Of a DNA stretch of 64,000 nt, positions 56,692 through 64,000 are shown in pieces. The DNA is taken from contig OW388296.1 of NCBI GenBank assembly GCA_936450465.1, positions 29,265,443-29,329,442 on the forward strand, written 5' to 3'. The position numbers and the translations under genes were made by a program. The notes below the pieces were generated by a model that worked only from the letters and a program-made list of their open reading frames with translations, was not told the origin of the DNA and made no database searches. Every line of letters starts with the position of its first letter. Positions within the stretch are counted from its first letter, which is position 1. Origin of the DNA: Gibbula magus (taxonomy: Eukaryota; Mollusca; Gastropoda; Trochida; Trochidae).

Positions 56692-56965
56692 AGGCTTAGT
56701 TGATGAGGATGTGCCCTATTTGTAAGAATGTTCTTACCATTTGTCCATTCTATAACGAATTAGAAAATTATACCTACTGCAAAGTTTTAATGGAAATCTG
56801 CATGTACTTCAATAATTCTTACTACCTATAATGATTCTATGTTATGTATTTTTTCTGCTTTTAACCTATTGAAAGTTTGTAAACATATTGCATTCTTTAT
56901 TGTATCTGAATTATGTAACCCTGTATTTGAGCCCAGCGGCCTATTTATTTGTAATAAAGATGACC
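56692..56965 (+). pseudogene. LINE 3' tail ending in AATAAAGATG
   Basis: CPICKNVLTICPFYNELEN resembles the CPxC...CPxYxxLR finger with an internal loss. Later FSAFNLLKVCKHIAFFIVSE is followed by a TAATAAAGATGA tail. It probably belongs to the same insertion as 55890. Confidence 0.55.
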
Positions 56966-57013
56966 TGATGATAATGATAATGATGATAGTGATGGTGATG
57001 ATGGTGATGATAG

Positions 57014-57051
<38 letters not shown>

Positions 57052-57222
57052 GTTGTGTTGGTGATGATGATGTTGATGATGATGACGATGATGATGATGA
57101 TGATGATCTTGATGATGTGATTGTGATGATAATGATGAAAATGGTTATGGTCATGATGATAATGGTTGTGATGGTGATTGTGATGGTGATGGTGATGGTG
57201 ATGGTGATGGTGATGGTGAAGA
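56966..57222. repeat. (GAT/GGT)n microsatellite at a LINE 3' end
   Basis: Degenerate GATGAT and GATGGT units; the last 45 bp are nearly pure GATGGT. Open frames of poly-Met/Val or poly-Ile/His across it are artefacts. Confidence 0.95.
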
Positions 57223-58425
57223 GAAAAACTATGCATGCGATCAGTAAAATTATAATGTTTATTATTTATGTTAAAAACGACGAACAACAATTAACGAAAG
57301 CGTCATTCAATAAACAGAAATTGATATAATTTATGTATGTTCTTCATCTTCATGTATTCGGGAAATAAAATATTAATAGAATTAAAACCAATGAACACAT
57401 TATTACAGTCACTGACTTATATAACAGATATCAAAAGTGTGCTAAACTTGAACTTGGTCAATATAGTCATTCTTATCACCCATACGGGTTACGGGGCGCG
57501 AACTCTGACCAAGAGATCGAGGTTCAATAATGCTTTATGGACCCCCAACAACGTTCTTTATTTGATTGTTTTGGTGTTAATGTTCCAAGAAGGTTTCCAT
57601 AGAAACATCAACCTTATATTACGTGATATACTTAGTGATAGGTAACACACTAACATAGCTATGACTATACAGTAAAAATAGAGCAGTTACTGCTCATGTA
57701 ATCATGATTGAAAAGGATTTTTTTTAAGAATGAAGAGACATTCTGATCAGTGTTTTTGCAGTTTACAAATAAATAAGTAAAAAAAGCGAATTATTCCAAA
57801 ATCTAAATTATTGTAATTAAAATTTATAACTTTGACTCTAAACTTGCCAATTGATTATGTGGTATATGCAGAAGGATGATCGACTGAAACTTCAGAGGAA
57901 TCGCCAATAAAGAGATTAGCTTCAACCATCATGTATTTTGTAATAAATTTCAGTTTTAACCTGAACTTTCATAGTTAAAACACAATACAGATGTTCAGTC
58001 TATACTCAATTTCTTAGCATGTCGAATTCAATTCGTTTTAAAACTAATTGTATTCATAAAAATAAACGTAAATCAAGTAATGAATGATGTTTTGTCGACC
58101 GAGGTCATTTCCACTAACGCTATTGGTTATATAGAGAATACTAAACGATCTTCCGTTTAATACAATTACCGAGAGTTACATACCATTGCCATTCACGAAT
58201 TTCATAAATATCGTATTAAACAGAACCAAGTTTCGTAGGTTATTTATTACTCGCTTATATAAATAAAGCGAAATTGCAGTATAATTGTTAGAAGGTTACA
58301 GACCATATTGCGGCCGCGGACCTGACATTGTGACCTCATATTTTTACCATAATGACATCCCGTCAGTCGGCAGCACCCGATGTTATTATAAGCGTTATCT
58401 TTAAAGGGTCAGTAATGAATGTCGT
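57223..58425. other. Non-coding stretch
   Basis: One 102-codon frame (57337-57645) has no known motif and AT-rich codons; I do not accept it as a gene. Confidence 0.4.
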
Positions 58426-58427
58426 TG

Positions 58428-58655
58428 AAGGGACACTGCGTCGAGGATAAAAATGAGTCTTACTTTTATCTACCAATGCTGATTAACGTGCCTGCTAGCG
58501 AGTTACGCTTCGCTTCACTGTTAACATGCAGTAGTTTTTATTACTAAGTACTTCAATTGTCTGAAATTGGGGATCTGTGACTCGTTACCAGACACGTTAA
58601 ACAGCAAAGTAGATTAGTCTGATCTCGTATTTATCCTCGACGCGGTGTCCCTTTA
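58428..58655. mobile_element. MITE with 24-bp ends (AAGGGACACTGCGTCGAGGA)
   Basis: Left AAGGGACACTGCGTCGAGGATAAA and right TTTATCCTCGACGCGGTGTCCCTT are inverted repeats with one mismatch, 228 bp in all. Non-coding; only one copy in the window. Confidence 0.88.
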
Positions 58656-58897
58656 AATGAGCATTTGTTCTGTTACGTCACTCATTGATATAATGTTTAG
58701 AAATAAAGTCTTTCTTTATTGGTCCAGGTACAGGCCCAAGGTCCGTTTTATTGGCGGGTACCCAGTTTAACTGCAGGGTGAACAGTTGCAATATTCGAAT
58801 ATATTCCGTTGACCTAAGCGACACCACAAGTTTCTCAATCCATGTTATAATGTGGAGCAGAAAATAAACTCTTCAAAACTTCACAGCTAAATCTTCT

Positions 58898-59850
58898 AAC
58901 AAGTAAAAAAAGTGAGCATGGCTCACTAATACCCCTGACTGTTAAAGTTTGACATTTTTATTTTACTTATAGAGAGATGTGTCTGCTAACCTAAGGAATG
59001 ATAAGCTATGAACTGTAATTGCTAAGATTAAAGTGTTTGTGAAAGGGAAGGACAAGTCTCTTCATGTAAAAAAGATGGTTTTAGTAAAAGTAGGAATAAT
59101 AGTAATTTGAAAAGGTAGGTGTAACATAATACACTACTGCCATTACCACTGATTTCAACTTTATTTTGGAAATTAATCCATCATAATGATTCATTCTAGT
59201 GACTTGAAACATCAAGTACATATGGAAGCACACCCATGTAGGCACAGTGAGGGATGTACAGCAATTTATGGCTGAAAGGAAAGAAAATTTAACTTTTTCC
59301 AAAATATAACCAGTGGAAATATAAAATAGTAAAATCAACAAGAACACAGAAGTAGCTTTTGATGAAAGTTACATGAAAAAGAAAATGATAAAGTCAACAA
59401 ATCACAACACAGAAGTAGCTTCATTCATTTTAGCTCCGAAAATGACAAAGTATATAAAATACAAAAAATCGCCAAAAATTCAAAAATTCAAAAATCCACC
59501 AGATCGAGTAACATTTTCACTGCACCTCTCTTAGTTGTGAAGAAGACATGTACCAAATTTGAAAAGGATGAGATGAATAGTTTTTTCTGTAATCGATCGG
59601 ACAAAAAATGCTCAGAATATGACAAAGTTAAAACATAAAAACAAATTCGCCAAAAATTAAAAAAATCACCAATTCGGTTTATATTTCGCACTGCACCTCT
59701 CCTAGTGGTGAAGAAGACATGTACCACGTTTGAAAAGGATGAGATGAACAGTTTTTCTGTAATCGATCGAACAAAAATTGTCTTCGGACGGACGGACGGA
59801 ATCGTTGGTATTACTTTATACCCCCGACCTTTTTAGGTCGGGGGTATAAA
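58898..59850. mobile_element. Non-autonomous element, family 1, intact copy (about 950 bp)
   Basis: 5' hairpin GTGAGCATGGCTCAC and ATACCCCTGAC; 3' (GGAC)n then ACCCCCGACCTTTTTAGGTCGGGGGTATAA. It lacks the insert seen at 40422 and so serves as the empty-site reference. It contains two diverged copies of ACCTCTCnTAGTnGTGAAGA. Confidence 0.85.
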
Positions 59851-60066
59851 ACGTTATGAACAAATGTAAAGTAATACACACATGGAGCATTGGAGACTTA
59901 CAAGAACACAGAGTTACCTCCCTTTGGTTTATTCTGCTAAATTGCATTTCCTACATCACCTTTCATCAAAATTTCATTTTTAAAACTGACATCTCTAAAA
60001 CAGTGGACATATAATATTGATGCTTCTGCCAACCAAAAATAAGTATCATTTCTCAGCATTTCGTAA
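59851..60066. other. Non-coding stretch
   Basis: Nothing supported. Confidence 0.35.
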
Positions 60067-60171
60067 TGGAGAATGCATGAGGAGCTGTGGATTAGTTAAA
60101 AATAATCAACGAGCGCCGAAGGGGCGAGTTGATTATTTTTAACGAATTCACTGCTCCGAATGCATTCTCCA
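60067..60171. mobile_element. Palindromic foldback element, about 50-bp arms
   Basis: TGGAGAATGCATGAGGAGCT to AATCAACGAGCGCC is inverted as GGCGAGTTGATTATTTTTAA to GAATGCATTCTCCA. The loop is GAAGG. Confidence 0.8.
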
Positions 60172-60471
60172 TCTTAATCCATATATGACGTCACGAAACA
60201 TGCATATGTGATTATTTTAAATTTGAAACAATAACTTTCAATTCTGGGACACCAAAATAAATTATTTTGAAAATTTCGGTGCTCATTCATCGGATATGGT
60301 ACAAGTAGCTGCGACCCTCGTGACATGGATTCTTCCACGCACGCAAAACTTCACGCGAGGCGAAGTGATTGACAGCTAAAACTCTGCCTTTCCATGCCTT
60401 CCGCGTGCGTTACAAGACTTGAATAGAACGTGGGATTCTTACTGACAAAAAATCCTAAGGTTTCTAACAGC

Positions 60472-60545
60472 GTCTTGTGGCCTAATGGTTAGGAGCGCTG
60501 ACTACCAAGCGACGGGTTGCATGTTCGAATCCAGGTTCATGCTTC
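60472..60545 (+). repeat. tRNA-like sequence (relic or SINE head)
   Basis: TGGCCTAATGGTTAGGAGC fits an A box and GCATGTTCGAATCCAGG a B box at tRNA spacing. The T stem and acceptor stem do not pair, so a working tRNA is unlikely. Confidence 0.45.
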
Positions 60546-61019
60546 ACAAAAATTAATTTGTCTCGTTGAAGAGATATTTTAAGATCCTATTCAGATACAC
60601 CAAGACAAAATACATCAGTCTCGAAAAGTGAACTCGATTAGCCACTACTGAAAATGTCTAAACCTCACACCCCTCCTGACTGGGACAGTCAATGACCGGT
60701 AGATTCCTAAATAATAATCCTGATAACACAATAGAGTGACGTCATGACCATGGATTAATTATCATTACATCAGCCTGCTTTCTTGACTTGTGGCGCTGCG
60801 GACACACTTTACATAGCGTTGGAGTGACGGTGCGGCTAGCGAGTGTTGGTTTTGGCTAAACGCGGGAGAAGGCTGGAAGGCTGCATGACATTCATATTGG
60901 GTTATTTATGCTACAATTTGAAGGTATGGTTGAATTTTATTTACCTCCACTACATGTATGCACAGTGTGATAACAGGCTAGTCGATCTGGGTGATGAAAT
61001 GATGTGAAACTAACTTAAA
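60546..61019. other. Non-coding stretch with a CRE and a GC-rich patch
   Basis: GTGACGTCATGACC occurs at about 60737, followed by a GC-rich patch up to about 60890. A weak donor GAAG|GTATGG is near 60922. A first exon is possible but unsupported. Confidence 0.3.
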
Positions 61020-61020
61020 A

Positions 61021-61414
61021 GGAGGGTTCTATCGGGGTATTTTTTGTGGAAACTAAATTCGGGAGGATATTCCTGTTTACGCATATATGTTATTAATATG
61101 TGATTAAAACACAGTGAAATTGAAAGATACTAATGAAGGTAACATTTTGATGACTTTATATTTCACAACTTGATAAACACAAGCGCATATTTGTTCAAAA
61201 ATAAAACAATGAGAACTGAAGCCATTCATCGGCGCTGCGAGTCGGAAAAACGTCGCTACAGAATAACAGCAACTTGTTTATTAGTTTTATTACATGTTAT
61301 GTGTTACTATGTGAATACTCTATCAGTGTATGTCTTTACTTGTCAAAAAGCTGCACAATTGGGTACATTATAGCGTGTTTTCACTTAATGCAAAATATCC
61401 ATTATGGCGACAGA
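61021..61414. mobile_element. MITE with GTTCTATC ends, copy 2
   Basis: Collinear with 13015-13450, starting GGAGGGTTCTATCGGGGTAT. The far end fades after CCATTATGGCGACAGAACCC. Confidence 0.75.
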
Positions 61415-64000
61415 ACCCAACCCAATACCATGGCTTGCGACGCGCTGCTATTGTTTAGCTTAACTATATGGCTTGCTCGGATTTATGGGGTTATATTAAT
61501 GAGTTTTGTCAACATTCGAGCCATATTCCTGAATACAGGCGATCAGCATTTCTCTGTTTTAATCCCTTATAATGGATACTACAGTCCTGTTTGACTACTC
61601 GTGACACGGGCTGTATACGTTAGCGTGCTACAGGTTATGAACATGTTTGTAGATTTACTTCATTGGAGCAGACATGCCGTATTTCATCTAATAAGCGCAG
61701 TGTTCCAAAACAATGCTGAAAAATAGTACCTGTGAATATGTAACACTCGTTTTATTTACATGATTGTGCTTCAAATCTGCTGCTAATTAATCACTACACA
61801 CGCAGAAATAAGCACAAGACGTCCTGAAAACATCGGTCAGTAATTAGTCTAACAGTTATCCTCTGACCTCAGTATTTTTTAGTGTCAAATTTCAAAATTT
61901 GATAAAAATGAAAATATGATAAAAATGACCTTCTGAGATGTGTTCATTTAAACTGAGCTCTCCAGTCGTGTTGTAGACTTGCCTAGACGATTGTAGACTT
62001 GCCTAGTCGATTAAGAAATTAACAGAGAAGAAAAGAGACAGATATCGGTCCTCCAAACAAAGGTGCATGGTGTATTTTCATTGCTGCGCCGCTGCGGTAT
62101 GGCAAATGAAGATAGTGTCTCTTATAAACGTCGTGGTGTAGGTCGGTCTTCAATTCACAATTGTCTCTTATAAACGTTGGGATAATGAAAAACGTCGTTC
62201 TACAAATACAAATATAAGAACAAGACGAGAGCTAACCACTTCACAGGCTACTTGAAAAGCTTGACCAAAGTAAGATCAATTTCCGGGTTTACTCGAGTTC
62301 AGATAATCTAAACGTCGGTTTATGTGCGATGACTGCGCACCCGACGTAGGAAGACGTCCAGCATGCTGGACGCACGTACATTCAGAAACGTTGGAAAAGA
62401 TTTGATGATAATGATAAATAATCTCCGAATCTGAATAAAATTATTCTGCAAAATTATGAGCATGACACACCCCCTTGAACCATGTACTGCAGGGCTCCAG
62501 TGATAGTGATTTTGTACAGCGAGAGATGCAGTGATAGTGATCGGAAATTACGGACGTTAGTGCATCGGTTGATGACAATATCTAAATCCATCGACACAAA
62601 CAAATCATTACTTCCATGTAAGCATTGTTCATGCATGTGGAGGCATCAGTGTATCCCTATATTTTTTCTAATGTAGGTAAGTTAAACATTGAGAAAGTTA
62701 TCGGCAAGTTACTTTGGTAGCATTATGTTAAACAGAGAAATATAGGCAGTATGTAAACAATAATTGATTAAAAAAGCAATGGAAAAGTAAGTCGTAATTG
62801 TTAAATTTAGGTGATAATTTGGACAAAGTCTTTAGTTGTTTACTTCACCGTGCGTGACTTCTCAAATGCCATTTGTACTAATACCATCCTAGTGCTGTCA
62901 CCATTTTACCATCCTGTTAACTAATTTACTACTATTGCTTCTGTTTGAGGTTTGTCTATTTGACGTTTGTGTGGCACAATATTCAACTTCAAGCTGCTTA
63001 GCATACTGTCAAACACTTACCAACAACACACCAAAACTAAACTAAAAAAGTGCCTATTAAATGAAATAATTCCCATTTTAGTGTCCAAAACGATCTACAG
63101 CAATTTATTCACAAATCAATATTTTAAACGCTTAAATTGTGTATTACCAAATTCAGTTGCAATTATCAAACCTTTATAATGCGTTTAAGTGTAGCAAATT
63201 TCGTTTTGGTAAATGTGGTAATAATAATGCATGTTTATACTGGACATGCTGAGAAGAAAGGACATTTATCACGATTTTGACAACATAACCAGTTGACATG
63301 ATTTTTGTTGAAAGATTGAAAGTTATAAGAAACATTATTAACAGTTCTACCCACCATGTCCCTATGCAATGACATCAGATAAGATGCTAGGAGGTGACAA
63401 ATTAAGCATGCCATGAAATCGCATTTGTTCATTCATGAAATGTCAAAATCTCTCAGTAAATAGTTTTGCTGATACTGACCAAAGACCATTAAACCAATTT
63501 CAAATAAGATTTTTTATTTTACTTTGAGCAACTAGAAGAAGGAGTATGAGAAAATAAATTATTGATTTTAATTAAAGCATGGAATAAGTTCAATTTTGTT
63601 CGGTTTATACCATTTCGGGTTCTTTCAAATCAATCTTTCTTACGTGGAAAGAAAGAAATCGCCAATTTGACGTGATGCATTTTCTTTTATTGATTATTTT
63701 GGCCGATTAAAAAACTTAATGCCATCTCAGATGTTTCAGGGTTTCATGGCACATTGTCTGTGAAGGGAGATTAAGGTATCTGCCTCTGCTTTCATAATAG
63801 TTTACAGTCAGTATCTTAATGTTTGGTCTCTCTATGGAATTGTATATTACTTTCTTTGAAAGTACCCATTACAGAACAATATCCACACCCTACAGTATCT
63901 TCCACGATGCCTGACTGGAAATTGATTACAATTCCTCTTTTGAAATTCAATTAATCATCGATTCTGATGCTCAATTTGAAGTATTTACTAATATCGTACA
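61415..64000. other. AT-rich terminal stretch without visible genes
   Basis: It contains a two-unit repeat of TTGTAGACTTGCCTAG(A/T)CGA near 61974-62012. A 70-codon frame at 62967 and a 65-codon minus frame at 63235 have no motif. Confidence 0.45.

Noticed and set aside
56826..57290. His/Ile-rich and Met/Val-rich frames across the GAT repeat
   Set aside because: Artefacts of a trinucleotide microsatellite; the genuine content is a LINE 3' tail followed by simple repeat.
60472..60545. Functional tRNA gene
   Set aside because: A and B boxes are present, but the T-arm and acceptor stem do not pair, so I list it only as tRNA-like.

Overview
The window reads as nuclear DNA of a lophotrochozoan animal, most likely a gastropod mollusc. 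The evidence is spliced genes with consensus GT/AG junctions, an AT-rich background, a Rho GTPase of animal type, orphan rhodopsin-like receptors, tRNA-derived SINEs, several kinds of non-LTR retrotransposon remains and many short inverted-repeat elements. A GTGAGTGAGTG-type repeat near 48.56 kb resembles one I associate with abalone-like vetigastropods; that attribution is from memory and weak. There are no operons, CRISPR arrays or bacterial features.

Layout. (1) 0-6 kb: the last two exons (3633-3708, 4018-5397) of a protein with about eleven Y-x-x-[L/I/V] motifs, probably a receptor cytoplasmic tail. Two large minisatellites lie upstream in what should be its intron, and a 108-bp tandem repeat overlaps the stop codon. 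(2) 6-14 kb: a repeat field with a broken LINE (minus), a LINE tail (plus), a perfect 90-bp hairpin element, TTAA-flanked MITEs and a SINE. (3) 14.2-30.2 kb: three related intronless class A GPCR genes. GPCR-1 (plus) stands alone. GPCR-2 and GPCR-3 (both minus) lie in two copies of a roughly 6-kb tandem segmental duplication (about 19592-25443 and 26626-32799). The copies differ mainly in the number of 30-bp units that code for a Ser/Thr-rich N-terminal stalk. (4) 34.1-39.3 kb: a DNA transposon with roughly 300-bp terminal inverted repeats. Its broken gene still carries a complete-looking FEN1/XPG-type nuclease domain. (5) 40-45 kb: three unclassified non-autonomous elements of one architecture, one nested in another and two rich in AGGTCA half-sites. 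(6) 45.8-46.8 kb: a two-exon RhoA-like gene on the minus strand. (7) 47-64 kb: foldback elements, LINE relics, MITEs, and one small candidate minus-strand gene at 54.5-55.3 kb whose promoter has two MEF2 sites and a TATA box.

The GPCR genes share promoter layout (a TATA box 40-55 bp before the ATG, no intron), so they look like local duplicates rather than retrocopies. The best candidates for something new are: the hairpin element whose two arms change together between copies and which is flanked by 9-bp target duplications; the expandable receptor stalk whose DNA repeat also carries CRE octamers; the many-tyrosine tail with a repeated stop-codon exon; and the small MEF2-driven gene.
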